From assembly GCF_943737015.1 (NCBI RefSeq), contig NZ_CALSFP010000001.1:2125220-2189219 (forward strand): a stretch of DNA of 64,000 bases. The letters are read 5' to 3'. Shown in pieces: positions 8,718 to 17,524 of this stretch (the first letter of the stretch is position 1; the number at the start of each line of letters is the position of its first letter). Below the pieces are notes generated by a model. The model was not told the origin of the DNA and did not search any database. It worked only from the letters and a program-made list of their open reading frames with translations. The position numbers and the translations under genes were made by a program. The stretch comes from Staphylococcus sp. Marseille-Q5304. Its GTDB lineage: Bacteria > Bacillota > Bacilli > Staphylococcales > Staphylococcaceae.

Positions 8718-8846
8718 ATGGGAATCAAAGATGTATTAAATAAAATGAAACCTCAGGATCAATCATGTTGTTCTGTAAAAATTGAAGAAAAAACAGAGAA
8801 GAATGAAAAAGAACAGCAGGATAATAATAATTGTTGTAACAATTAA
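8718..8846 (+). CDS. 42-residue Cys-pair peptide downstream of arsP
   Basis: A short gene with a strong GGGGGTG site and ATG at 8718. The product begins MGIKDVLNKMKPQDQSCCSV, has a charged helix of Lys and Glu, and ends NNNCCNN. The two vicinal cysteine pairs (Cys17-Cys18 and Cys39-Cys40) are spaced by a helix. They resemble the paired thiols that bind arsenite in ArsD. There is no signal peptide or membrane segment. It lies 13 bases after arsP and before a terminator. A role as a trivalent-arsenic carrier for the permease is inference. Confidence 0.72.
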   Translation: MGIKDVLNKMKPQDQSCCSVKIEEKTEKNEKEQQDNNNCCNN

Positions 8847-8885
8847 TTTAGAAGTCTGTAAAATATATGCTTATAACAAATAAGC

Positions 8886-8926
8886 GAACGACAAATTCCA
8901 ATGTAATAGTATGGAATTTGTCGTTC
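8886..8926 (+). terminator. Terminator of the arsR2-arsP unit
   Basis: A perfect 15-bp stem, GAACGACAAATTCCA with its complement, 11-base loop, followed by a T-rich tract. It closes the arsP operon. The remaining bases up to the copB operator (about 190) show no ORF or other structure that I could recognise. Confidence 0.85.
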
Positions 8927-9118
8927 TTTCGTTTCAGTTAAGGAAAATTTGCTAATGCTAACATTGGTCAGAATGTATTGTCATGCGATAGTTCAGATGA
9001 AATCGTTTAATTAAAATCTTGTTTTAAACATCGATGACAAGGTCTATTGTAGGACGTGTAGACATCATTTTCGGAATGATATAAATAAATCCATAAATGG
9101 AGATAAATCAAATCTATT

Positions 9119-9137
9119 TATACCGCGGGGGGGTATG
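9119..9137 (+). promoter_or_regulatory. CsoR-type copper operator before copB
   Basis: TATACCGCGGGGGGGTATG is a GC-rich dyad of the TACC-N-GGGGGTA type bound by copper sensor CsoR. It stands out in AT-rich DNA and lies some 50 bases before the copB start. In S. aureus the mobile copB-mco genes answer to the chromosomal CsoR, which is not in this window. Confidence 0.7.
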
Positions 9138-9188
9138 TGTTATAGTATAAGTAACTTTACTATAACATTTTCATCAGGAGGGGTTAAT

Positions 9189-11249
9189 TTGAATAATAAT
9201 GGTGAAGAGCATAATCATCAAAATCACATGAATCATTCCAATCAAATGCATCATGATAACCATGCCTCACATCATCATAGTGGCCATGCACATCATCATG
9301 GAAATTTTAAAGTTAAGTTTTTTGTTTCATTAATTTTTGCAATACCTATCATTCTTTTATCGCCACTGATGGGTGTTAACTTACCTTTTCAATTCACATT
9401 TCCAGGTTCTGAATGGGTAGTGTTAATATTAAGTACAATTTTATTCTTTTATGGTGGTAAACCGTTCTTGTCTGGTGGTAAAGATGAAATTGCTACAAAA
9501 AAACCAGGTATGATGACCTTAGTTGCCCTAGGTATTTCAGTAGCTTATATTTATAGCTTGTATGCTTTTTATATGAATAACTTTAGTAGTGCAACTGGTC
9601 ATACAATGGACTTTTTCTGGGAATTAGCAACCTTAATTTTAATTATGCTATTAGGACATTGGATAGAAATGAATGCTGTCGGAAATGCTGGAGATGCTTT
9701 AAAGAAAATGGCAGAACTGTTACCTAATAGTGCTATTAAAGTTATGGATAATGGCCAACGCGAAGAAGTTAAAATATCAGACATCATGACTGATGATATC
9801 GTCGAAGTAAAAGCCGGAGAAAGCATTCCAACAGATGGTGTTATCGTTCAAGGACAAACATCTATAGATGAATCCCTAGTCACTGGAGAATCTAAAAAAG
9901 TACAAAAAAATCAAAATGACAACGTCATCGGGGGTTCTATTAATGGGTCTGGAACAATACAAGTCAAGGTTACAGCTGTGGGAGAAGATGGATATCTTTC
10001 TCAAGTTATGGGACTTGTTAATCAAGCACAAAATGATAAATCTAGTGCTGAATTGTTATCTGATAAAGTAGCGGGTTATTTATTCTACTTTGCTGTAATT
10101 GTTGGCGTGATTTCTTTTATTGTCTGGATGCTCATTCAAAATGATGTTGATTTTGCACTCGAACGTCTTGTAACTGTGTTAGTCATTGCTTGTCCACATG
10201 CTTTAGGATTGGCAATACCTTTAGTCACTGCACGTTCTACTTCAATTGGTGCACATAATGGTTTAATTATTAAAAATAGAGAGTCTGTAGAAATAGCTCA
10301 ACATATCGATTATGTAATGATGGATAAAACTGGTACTTTAACTGAGGGTAACTTTTCTGTGAATCATTATGAAAGTTTTAAAGAAGGATTAAGCAATGAT
10401 ACTATATTAAGCCTTTTTGCCTCATTAGAAAGTCAATCTAATCACCCATTAGCTATAAGTATTGTTGATTTTGCGAAAAGTAAAAATGTTTCATTTACTA
10501 ATCCACAAAACGTTAATAATATTCCAGGTGTCGGATTAGAAGGTCTAATTGATGATAAAACATATAAAATAACAAATGTCTCTTATCTTGATAAACATAA
10601 ACTTAATTATGACAATGACTTGTTTACTAAATTAGCTCAACAAGGTAATTCAATCAGCTATTTAATTGAGGATCAACAAGTCATTGGTATGATTGCTCAA
10701 GGAGATCAAATTAAAGAAAGCTCAAAACAAATGGTAGCTGATTTACTGTCAAGAAATATTACACCAGTCATGCTTACAGGTGACAATAACGAATTGGCAC
10801 ACGCTGTCGCAAAAGAATTAGGTATTAGTGATGTCCACGCACAACTCATGCCAGAAGATAAGGAAAGCATTATAAAAGATTATCAAAGTGACGGTAAAAA
10901 AGTCATGATGGTTGGAGACGGTATCAACGATGCGCCGAGTCTTATAAGAGCCGATATTGGTATAGCAATTGGTGCAGGCACAGATGTTGCAGTGGATTCA
11001 GGTGATATCATACTTGTTAAAAGTAATCCATCAGATATTATTCATTTCTTGACCCTTTCAAATAATACTATGAGAAAAATGGTGCAAAACTTATGGTGGG
11101 GTGCTGGATATAACATTGTAGCAGTCCCTCTTGCCGCCGGTCTATTAGCTTTTATTGGTTTAATATTATCACCAGCTATAGGTGCAATACTGATGTCTTT
11201 AAGTACAGTCATCGTAGCAATTAATGCTTTTACATTAAAATTAAAATAA
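9189..11249 (+). CDS. copB: Copper-exporting P1B-type ATPase CopB
   Basis: 686 residues. A His-rich N-terminal tail (more than a dozen His in the first 45 residues) takes the place of CxxC metal domains. The membrane motif is CPH ([14 protein letters not shown]), as in the CopB subgroup, not CPC. Core motifs follow in order: TGES, DKTGTLT, the NHPLA nucleotide motif, MLTGDN and GDGINDAPS. It exports copper to the outside. I chose TTG at 9189 because AGGAGGGG stands five bases before it. Part of copB-mco-copL, a mobile copper locus linked to SCC and ACME elements in staphylococci. Confidence 0.95.
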   Translation: MNNNGEEHNHQNHMNHSNQMHHDNHASHHHSGHAHHHGNFKVKFFVSLIFAIPIILLSPLMGVNLPFQFTFPGSEWVVLILSTILFFYGGKPFLSGGKDEIATKKPGMMTLVALGISVAYIYSLYAFYMNNFSSATGHTMDFFWELATLILIMLLGHWIEMNAVGNAGDALKKMAELLPNSAIKVMDNGQREEVKISDIMTDDIVEVKAGESIPTDGVIVQGQTSIDESLVTGESKKVQKNQNDNVIGGSINGSGTIQVKVTAVGEDGYLSQVMGLVNQAQNDKSSAELLSDKVAGYLFYFAVIVGVISFIVWMLIQNDVDFALERLVTVLVIACPHALGLAIPLVTARSTSIGAHNGLIIKNRESVEIAQHIDYVMMDKTGTLTEGNFSVNHYESFKEGLSNDTILSLFASLESQSNHPLAISIVDFAKSKNVSFTNPQNVNNIPGVGLEGLIDDKTYKITNVSYLDKHKLNYDNDLFTKLAQQGNSISYLIEDQQVIGMIAQGDQIKESSKQMVADLLSRNITPVMLTGDNNELAHAVAKELGISDVHAQLMPEDKESIIKDYQSDGKKVMMVGDGINDAPSLIRADIGIAIGAGTDVAVDSGDIILVKSNPSDIIHFLTLSNNTMRKMVQNLWWGAGYNIVAVPLAAGLLAFIGLILSPAIGAILMSLSTVIVAINAFTLKLK

Positions 11250-11266
11250 AAGGGGAATACAAATCT

Positions 11267-12697
11267 ATGAGTAAAAATATATTTACGATTTTTATTATTT
11301 TGTTTTCAATATTACTTATAAGACCTCATAATGTATTGGCAGAAAGTATGCACAATATGAATATGGAAGAAGATAAACAAAAACAAAATGATGAAATGGA
11401 TATGGAAGGACACGATGAAAGAAAAAAATTAAATTCCTCAAAAGGAATAAATGAAATAATTTTTCCGGAAATTTTAAAATCTGAAAAAGATAAAAATGGA
11501 TATGAGAATTATACATTAAATGCACAGGAGGGAAAGACAGAATTTTATAAAGATAATTTTTCTGAAACTTTAGGATATAATGGAAATCTGCTCGGACCAA
11601 CTCTGAAACTTAAAAAAGGTGAAAAAGTAAAAATTAAGTTAGTTAATAATTTAGACGAAAATACGACATTTCATTGGCACGGTCTTGAAATTGATGGAAA
11701 AGTAGATGGCGGTCCTTCTCAAGTTATAAAACCAGGTGAAGAAAAAATAATTAAATTTGAAGTCAAACAAGAAGCTGCTACATTATGGTATCATCCTCAT
11801 CCTTCTCCAAATACTGCTAAACAAGTTTACAATGGACTATCTGGTCTATTATATATAGAGGACGGTAAAAATCATAATTATCCTAATGAGTATGGAAAAA
11901 ATGATTTACCTATAATCATTCAGGATAAAACGTTTATATCAAAAAAATTAGATTATTCAGAAACAAAAGATATAGATGGTACTCAAGGTGATACAGTAAT
12001 TGTTAATGGGAAAGTAAATCCTAAATTAACAACAAAAGAAGGAAAAGTTCGTTTAAGACTTTTAAATGGTTCTAACGCTCGAGATTTAAATCTTAAATTA
12101 AGTAATAATAAAAGTTTTGAATACATTGCTTCAGATGGGGGATTTTTAGACAAACCTCAGCAGTTAAAAGAGATAAATTTAGCTCCCTCTGAAAGAAAGG
12201 AGATAATTGTCGATTTATCTAAATTAAAAAATGGTAAAGTCAACCTTGTCGATAATGATAATACTGTGATTTTACCAATAAATAACAAAGAAAAAAGTGA
12301 TAATAAGGAAATAACTACCAAAATAGATAAGAGAATAAAACTAGAAGGTATGGATGATAAGGTCACTATTAATGGCAAAAAATTTGATCCTAATAGAATA
12401 GATTTAACGCAAAAGAAAGATAAAAAGGAAATTTGGGAAATTGAAAACGTTAAAGACAAAATGGGGGGAATGAAGCACCCATTCCATATTCACGGTACTC
12501 AATTTAAAGTTGTTTCAGTAGATGGGAAGGCACCTCCAAAAGATATGAAAGGTAAAAAAGACGTTATATCTTTGGAACCTGGTCAAAAAGCCAAAATCGA
12601 AGTTGTTTTTAAAAACACCGGAATATTCATGTTTCATTGTCATATCCTTGAACATGAAGATAGCGGTATGATGGGACAAGTAAAAGTAACAAAATAA
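11267..12697 (+). CDS. mco: Secreted multicopper oxidase Mco
   Basis: 476 residues. An N-terminal signal segment ends near VLAESMHN and is followed by a Met/His-rich linker. Three cupredoxin domains are marked by the copper sites [32 protein letters not shown] and [14 protein letters not shown]. The last contains the Cys, two His and Met of the type 1 centre. The enzyme oxidises Cu(I) to the less toxic Cu(II) outside the membrane, which fits its place between the CopB pump and the CopL lipoprotein. The length is the usual one for staphylococcal Mco. Confidence 0.94.
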   Translation: MSKNIFTIFIILFSILLIRPHNVLAESMHNMNMEEDKQKQNDEMDMEGHDERKKLNSSKGINEIIFPEILKSEKDKNGYENYTLNAQEGKTEFYKDNFSETLGYNGNLLGPTLKLKKGEKVKIKLVNNLDENTTFHWHGLEIDGKVDGGPSQVIKPGEEKIIKFEVKQEAATLWYHPHPSPNTAKQVYNGLSGLLYIEDGKNHNYPNEYGKNDLPIIIQDKTFISKKLDYSETKDIDGTQGDTVIVNGKVNPKLTTKEGKVRLRLLNGSNARDLNLKLSNNKSFEYIASDGGFLDKPQQLKEINLAPSERKEIIVDLSKLKNGKVNLVDNDNTVILPINNKEKSDNKEITTKIDKRIKLEGMDDKVTINGKKFDPNRIDLTQKKDKKEIWEIENVKDKMGGMKHPFHIHGTQFKVVSVDGKAPPKDMKGKKDVISLEPGQKAKIEVVFKNTGIFMFHCHILEHEDSGMMGQVKVTK

Positions 12698-12716
12698 TAA
12701 ATAAGGAATTTTAAAT

Positions 12717-13262
12717 ATGTATAAAAAATTAGGGTTTATTATATTAGCATCAGGATTAGTATTGTCAGCTTGTTCAGATGGAAAGGAAGAAGATAAAAAT
12801 ACTAAAGATCAAAAACAAGAAGAACATATGGAACACAAAAGTGAAAGTAAAGTTCCAGACGATATGACAAGTACAGATGATAGTAAATTTAAAAAAGGTG
12901 ACAAAGTTACTATCACAGCAGGACACATGCCAGGTATGAAAAACGCAAAAGCTACTGTTAAAGGCGCTTATGAAACATATGCTTATGTCGTAAGCTATAC
13001 ACCTACCAACGGGGATGAAAAGGTAAGTAATCATAAATGGGTTGTTAATGAAGAGGTTGCCGATGCTCCAGAAAATGGATTTAAGAAAGGTGATACAGTG
13101 AAATTAGAAGCTGACCATATGCCTGGAATGAAAGGTGCAGAAGCAAAAATAGATGATGTAAACAAGACAACTGTTTATGTAGTTGATTATAAATCGACTG
13201 AAAACGATAAAATGGTAAAAAATCATAAATGGATGACAGGAAATGAACTGGAAGCACGCTAA
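12717..13262 (+). CDS. copL: Copper-resistance lipoprotein CopL (two DUF1541 units)
   Basis: 181 residues. A lipobox LVLSACSD gives a membrane-anchored lipoprotein with Cys at about residue 19. After a charged His/Met linker come two copies of DUF1541, each with a Gly-HMPGM core (TAGHMPGMKNA and EADHMPGMKGA) and a VSNHKW or VKNHKW end. CopL binds surface copper and protects cells carrying copB. It lies 20 bases after mco, in the same operon, and ends at a terminator. Confidence 0.92.
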   Translation: MYKKLGFIILASGLVLSACSDGKEEDKNTKDQKQEEHMEHKSESKVPDDMTSTDDSKFKKGDKVTITAGHMPGMKNAKATVKGAYETYAYVVSYTPTNGDEKVSNHKWVVNEEVADAPENGFKKGDTVKLEADHMPGMKGAEAKIDDVNKTTVYVVDYKSTENDKMVKNHKWMTGNELEAR

Positions 13263-13296
13263 AAATCTAGTTCTAAATTGAGAAATAAATAAATAT

Positions 13297-13358
13297 AAAA
13301 AATATTCTTCTTAATCAATAATTTAAATAACTTATTATTGTTAAGGAGAATATTTTTT
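13297..13358 (+). terminator. Terminator after copL
   Basis: A long imperfect inverted repeat, AAAAAATATTCTTCTTAA paired with TTAAGGAGAATATTTTTT, ends in a T run 96 bases after the copL stop. Confidence 0.75.
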
Positions 13359-13444
13359 TAGTGTGTAAATTAAAAAGAATTTTAGAAGAATAACATTTAT
13401 CAAAAAATTGTTCATTACCTTATTAATTGAAATTATATAATTAA

Positions 13445-13487
13445 AAACCGCATCATTAACTGATACGCAGAGGCGTATCACAAATAA
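13445..13487. other. SCC attachment site (attR-like), right end of the SCC element
   Basis: AAACCGCATCATTAACTGATACGC (given as AAACCGCATCATT + AACTGATACGC, 13445-13468) has the form of the terminal inverted repeat of SCC elements. It is followed by AGAGGCGTATCACAAATAA (13469-13487), which matches the rlmH-end core that Ccr recombinases cut: it would read Glu-Ala-Tyr-His-Lys-stop. TGATACGC-AGAG-GCGTATCA forms a palindrome across the junction. This marks the boundary between the heavy-metal SCC DNA to the left and chromosome to the right. The matching left site, rlmH and ccr genes are outside the window. Confidence 0.8.
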
Positions 13488-13496
13488 AACTAAAAA

Positions 13497-13552
13497 GAGA
13501 GTGAGACAGGAATCGAGTTTTTTATAAAGATTTCGTAGTCTCACTCTCTTTT
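13497..13552. repeat. Dispersed staphylococcal hairpin repeat, copy C
   Basis: GAGAGTGAGAC and its complement enclose a core containing AGATTTCGTAGTC. In reverse orientation it shares the GACTACGAAATCT...CTGTC core with the repeats near 32473 and 40258. It also serves as terminator for the minus-strand mannosidase gene and sits directly beside the SCC site. Confidence 0.65.
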
Positions 13553-13580
13553 GTATTTAGAAGTACAACCATTAAGAAAA

Positions 13581-16082
13581 TTAAAGTTGTGTGGTATTTA
13601 AAGACTTTATATTAAATTGTTCTTCAAAAGCATGTAAATCTAATGAAGTCGACAATGATTGTTTAGCCACAGTGATTGATTTTGGCATAGTAGGCGTTAA
13701 ATCAAAATAATTATCACTGAATATACAATCATCTTTATTTAGATCAAGTTCGACGTATTTTGCCATTTGAGTAGAAGTCAAATGAATGATATATTCTTGC
13801 TTGTTTTCAGTAATTGAATACGTAATTTCTGGTGTTTTAAACTGGAACGCTTTTGGTTTTACAAAAAGCTTTACACCTGTGGCTATGATGGAATCTGATT
13901 CATATAATGTATATTCAAGATATACTTCTTTTAATTGAGCTTGAGTTAAATTATGGTATTGCAATGGTGAGATATTGCTATGTTGATGGGCATCCACATA
14001 TACGTCAATAACTGAAGTATCTAATGTATGGTTATTTTGTTTAAGTGACCATTTTAAAAAACCGTGAAATGGCGATGGTGAATCATTAGCGACCGTCATC
14101 GAAACGGTTTGGTTTTTAATAGTGACAATGGGTAAAATAGGAGCGTAAAAACGCTTGGTTAAATATTGCTGTGCCTTCCATCGACCAAAGTAATCTACGC
14201 CTGACCATGAAATGGTTGGCCAACAATCATTCATCTGCCAAATAAGGACACCTCGACAGTAATCGTTTTCTGAACGGAAATGTTCAATTGAGTATTGCAT
14301 TACAATAGCTGCTAGCACTTGTGACAGATATACATAATCAGTAAAATTTTGGGGCATTTTAAATTCAGTTTGCATATAATTATCGATAATAGCATTTCCA
14401 TCTTTACACTTCTGATGTTCCAACATGACAGGTGAATTTGGTGATTGTTCTGATTTATCTGCAAATGTACGAATGGTTTTCATGTTGGGATAACTTTGAA
14501 ACCCCATTTCAGAAATAAAACGTGCATCTATATTTTGAATCGATTCGTAAGGTGCTTGCCCATCATATGCTAGATAATAGTGAAAATCACCGTCTCGTGC
14601 ATAAGCGAAAATGGATTGTGTATCTTTTTCAGATTTGGTATTTGGTGATGAATGTTCATAAGGTATTTGAGGTGCAATCTTGTGGACAATATCAGATATT
14701 AATTCAATAAAAATTTTCTTGTAGCGTCGTTGCATTAAATTTTTAATATGTTCATCCGTAATTTTAGGTACATCAAAGAAGGCACGTGTATTTTCTGTAC
14801 GTGGATCATCACTTGTTAACATCGTATAGGTCATGTCGATTTCATTATTGCCAAATAATAAAATTAAACTTGGATGATGTGCAATACGTTTAATATTCTG
14901 TGTGAGTTCAACAGTAATATTTTCTAAAAACGCTGGATCGTTTGGATAAGATTGACTCGTAAACATACAATCTTGAATGACTAAAATGCCATATTGATTA
15001 CATAAATCAAAGAATTGATCTGAAGGGTAATATGCCCCGCCCCAAACTCGTATACAGTTGATATTTGAATTTACACAATCTCTAATTTGAGCAGGTAAAT
15101 CATATGCACGTGTCTGATTTAATATCGCATCTCCAATAATCATATTGGTACCTTTAATAAAAATAGGCGTATTATTGATAAGAAATTCGAATTTAGAACC
15201 GTCGCGATCATTCTCGCGATTTAATTCAATGGTTCTTAGGCCAATTGCATAATCTGTACAATCAATTAATTTATCATCTTTATACAATGTAACGTTTACT
15301 GTGTATAAAGGTTGCTCACCATAGCCAATGGGCCACCATAAATGTGGGTGCTCAATCAAGAATGTGTGTTCTAGCATTTGCTCATCGTTAAAAGTAACTG
15401 ATGTTATCAGTTTCTTATTAGGATCATATAAAGTAAGTACTAAAGATAGGTCTTGCGTAACGACTGATTCAGAGCTGACATTTAATTCAACAGAGTCTTT
15501 ATAATGTGTTTGCTTAAATTGAAGTTGTGGAACATTTGTATCATTTCCAAATTGAATCGAAATAGACTTCCATATGCCAGAATCAGGCAATTTAATGCCA
15601 AAATCCCATCCAAACATGCATTGTGCTTTTCTTAAATAAGCTAAACCATTCGAAGCTTGTTGTTCCAAATTTTTTAAATATTGTACGGGTGAAGAGAACT
15701 TAATTTCTATTGTGTTTTCACCGTTAACTATATAAGGTTTGATATCAATGTCATAGTGACGATACATATTATTTGTTTCTATGATTTTATGATTATTGAT
15801 AAAAATTGTCGCCAAGGTATCAAGACCGTCACAACTTAATACAATTTTATTACTACTTAATACGTTAGTGTCTATAGTAAATGTTCTAGAAAAGCTATAA
15901 TCATAATTAAATAAATGTTGAATTTGGTTTTCATTATTTGCGTAATAAGGATGATCGATTAAATGGTTTTCAAGTGCGCCACTTATGACAGTACCAGGAA
16001 TTGTTACGGGAATATCATGTAAATATTTATTCTCGTTTAGATTATTTAGTATCCAAGTCCCATTTAAATCTATTACATTCAT
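13581..16082 (-). CDS. Beta-mannosidase, glycoside hydrolase family 2
   Basis: 833 residues, normal for GH2 beta-mannosidases, which release mannose from the ends of beta-mannosides. The N-terminal sugar-binding fold starts DLNGTWILNN. The catalytic acid/base Glu lies in LLFGNNEIDM near residue 414 and the nucleophile Glu in ISEMGFQSYP near residue 525. The characteristic GVLIWQMNDCWPTISWSGVDY stretch (first 20: GVLIWQMNDCWPTISWSGVD) follows. There is no signal peptide, so it acts in the cytoplasm on imported sugars. AGGAGTG stands before the ATG. A decayed esterase gene lies just upstream in the same direction, suggesting a former glycan-use operon. Confidence 0.9.
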   Translation of the reverse strand: MNVIDLNGTWILNNLNENKYLHDIPVTIPGTVISGALENHLIDHPYYANNENQIQHLFNYDYSFSRTFTIDTNVLSSNKIVLSCDGLDTLATIFINNHKIIETNNMYRHYDIDIKPYIVNGENTIEIKFSSPVQYLKNLEQQASNGLAYLRKAQCMFGWDFGIKLPDSGIWKSISIQFGNDTNVPQLQFKQTHYKDSVELNVSSESVVTQDLSLVLTLYDPNKKLITSVTFNDEQMLEHTFLIEHPHLWWPIGYGEQPLYTVNVTLYKDDKLIDCTDYAIGLRTIELNRENDRDGSKFEFLINNTPIFIKGTNMIIGDAILNQTRAYDLPAQIRDCVNSNINCIRVWGGAYYPSDQFFDLCNQYGILVIQDCMFTSQSYPNDPAFLENITVELTQNIKRIAHHPSLILLFGNNEIDMTYTMLTSDDPRTENTRAFFDVPKITDEHIKNLMQRRYKKIFIELISDIVHKIAPQIPYEHSSPNTKSEKDTQSIFAYARDGDFHYYLAYDGQAPYESIQNIDARFISEMGFQSYPNMKTIRTFADKSEQSPNSPVMLEHQKCKDGNAIIDNYMQTEFKMPQNFTDYVYLSQVLAAIVMQYSIEHFRSENDYCRGVLIWQMNDCWPTISWSGVDYFGRWKAQQYLTKRFYAPILPIVTIKNQTVSMTVANDSPSPFHGFLKWSLKQNNHTLDTSVIDVYVDAHQHSNISPLQYHNLTQAQLKEVYLEYTLYESDSIIATGVKLFVKPKAFQFKTPEITYSITENKQEYIIHLTSTQMAKYVELDLNKDDCIFSDNYFDLTPTMPKSITVAKQSLSTSLDLHAFEEQFNIKSLNTTQL

Positions 16083-16120
16083 TTTATCGCACTCCTCAAA
16101 AATTTTACTCTTCGTATAAT

Positions 16121-16316
16121 TTATAAAATTCTCTGTGCTAAATCACGTATGCTTTGATTCGGGAAGCCAAGGTGTAAGTACATAAAATGTATGGAACAAA
16201 CCAGGATATAATTAACCGAGCTTGTCCTCTGCTTTGATTAACTTTAGTGCGATAATTTTACTTTCTCTTAATAACATTTCGTCTGTGCCCATTTATATCA
16301 ACATTGGCAGTATATG
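16121..16316 (-). pseudogene. C-terminal remnant of an alpha/beta-hydrolase esterase
   Basis: Read on the minus strand, one frame gives MGTDEMLLRESKIIALKLIK and then, past an in-frame TAA, LYPGLFHTFYVLTPWLPESK. This is the end of an acetyl-esterase-like alpha/beta hydrolase: the GTDE stretch with the catalytic Asp and the later H of the FHTF segment. Another TAA precedes it, and a frame change is needed at the very end. The first two thirds of the gene are gone. It abuts the mannosidase start, so it was probably its operon partner. No intact gene lies in 16317-16600. Confidence 0.6.
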
Positions 16317-16614
16317 TTTATAGTACCACAAACAGGTTAAACATACGGATTCGTTAATTGATCGTTCCGTGCGTACGGAATGTAAATATTTGTTACTTTT
16401 GTGGGTGGTTGGTTTGAACCAAAGTAAATATATTAATTAGGAAATCTACTAACAATACATATTAATGTTAAAAAGTCTTAGAGATGAAAACTCAAAGTAA
16501 AAATACTTAGCAAGAAGGGGGTATTTATTAACATAAAATTATATAACAATAATATATAGTTTCATAATTTTAGAAAAAAATTAGATTTTATAGAAAAAAA
16601 TATTAGGTTGATGA

Positions 16615-16655
16615 TATAATGATGATGTAAGCAAATTATATATTGAATAAGGAGT
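16615..16655 (+). promoter_or_regulatory. Candidate promoter and ribosome-binding site of the lanthipeptide locus
   Basis: TATAAT at 16615-16620 is the best -10 in this stretch, though no good -35 is seen. AAGGAGTG at 16649-16656 is a strong ribosome-binding site whose expected start codon is missing (see the next gene). Confidence 0.45.
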
Positions 16656-16659
16656 GTAA

Positions 16660-17310
16660 AAAAATAGTAAAAAAAATGTTGGTATATTAAAAAATTTAGT
16701 AAACGATGAAGAAATGACTTCAAATGCTTCGGTAGTATTTTGGGGAGAGAAACCATTAATAATTACTTCGGCACATAGTGTCTATGAGTGGTATAGTAAA
16801 AGTTTTCCAGAAAGAATTTATTTTTTTGATAATTTTGGAAAAAAAGTAAAGGTTAACTACATAGTTTTGAGTAGAAAATGGATTGATGAAGGTATATTAG
16901 ATTTTGATACTGCTATCTTAGTTCCTGAAAAAATCAATAGATACAGGTATGACAAAATTCAACCAAAATTTTGCGTGAGTAAATCAGAAAAGATATTAGT
17001 AATATCTCAAAAGAAAGGACTATTTAAAAATAAAATTGTTTCTTATAGAAGAAATATTTTTAGTGATGATATATACGGTTCAAGCATGATCGGCATAAAA
17101 TTAAAATCAAATGCTGGACTTTCTGGTTCACCTTGGTATTACGAAAGTAATAATAAGCAATACCAAATGTCCAATACTAGTTTTTCATTCAAAAGAAATA
17201 AAAAATTGACCTTCGCTCCTTATTGGGATCACTACATCGAAAAAATGTTCGAATTTTCAGAAAACTTTGTATGTAATCATGATGAATTTGTATATTACTC
17301 ATTAAATTAG
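16660..17310 (+). CDS. Trypsin-fold serine protease, likely lanthipeptide leader protease; start codon damaged
   Basis: The open frame shows an S1-type catalytic triad. Counting from the ATG at 16714, His21 is in ITSAHSVYEW, Asp65 in ILDFDTAILVP and Ser137 in NAGLSGSPWYY. There is no signal peptide, so the enzyme would be cytosolic. The strong ribosome-binding site at 16649 is followed by AATAGTAAAAAAAATGTT. The frame is open from 16660 but has no start codon before 16714. A single missing G (ATGAGT) would restore an N terminus reading MSKKNVGILKNLVNDEEM. Lying 11 bases before the first precursor gene, it is a natural candidate for leader removal. That role is inference. Confidence 0.7.
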   Translation, partial: KNSKKNVGILKNLVNDEEMTSNASVVFWGEKPLIITSAHSVYEWYSKSFPERIYFFDNFGKKVKVNYIVLSRKWIDEGILDFDTAILVPEKINRYRYDKIQPKFCVSKSEKILVISQKKGLFKNKIVSYRRNIFSDDIYGSSMIGIKLKSNAGLSGSPWYYESNNKQYQMSNTSFSFKRNKKLTFAPYWDHYIEKMFEFSENFVCNHDEFVYYSLN

Positions 17311-17321
17311 GAGGTGAAATA

Positions 17322-17468
17322 ATGAGAAAGAATAATGTTTTGAAATTACAAGGTATGTGTTCGAAAAAGTCATCAAATTATCAAGCTTCAAACGCGAGTG
17401 TTTTGTGTAAAAAGCAAAGTACTGCTAGCATTATCTTCTGTGTTTTTCCTAATGGAAAAAATAATTGA
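17322..17468 (+). CDS. Class III lanthipeptide precursor 1
   Basis: A 48-residue peptide with GGAGGTGAAAT before its ATG. The leader has the LanKC recognition motif VLKLQ at residues 6-10. The core carries Ser23-x2-Ser26-x2-Cys29 and Ser33-x2-Ser36-x3-Cys40, each matching the labionin rule Ser-x2-Ser-x(2-5)-Cys, and continues with an extra tail VFPNGKNN. An additional leader Cys13 is not part of the shared pattern. Directly downstream are a hairpin and lanKC. The tail and a Lys-rich link separate it from the other two precursors. Confidence 0.85.
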   Translation: MRKNNVLKLQGMCSKKSSNYQASNASVLCKKQSTASIIFCVFPNGKNN

Positions 17469-17476
17469 ATAAATCA

Positions 17477-17504
17477 CACCAACTGAAATTTATTTCAGTT
17501 GGTG
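17477..17504 (+). promoter_or_regulatory. Intercistronic hairpin between precursor 1 and lanKC
   Basis: A perfect 12-bp stem, CACCAACTGAAA with its complement and a TTTA loop, lying nine bases after the precursor stop. No T run follows, so it is more likely a partial terminator or RNA-stability element that raises precursor mRNA over synthetase mRNA. Confidence 0.7.
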
Positions 17505-17524
17505 CGAATAGGGAGATGAAAATT

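Noticed and set aside
7086..13262. Mercury resistance genes next to the copper locus, as in some SCC-linked elements
   Set aside because: No merA, merB or merR-like frame is present; the only regulators are ArsR and CstR types.
17465..17524. Longer LanKC start at TTG 17465
   Set aside because: That start lies within the end of precursor 1 and the hairpin; ATG 17525 has a good ribosome-binding site.
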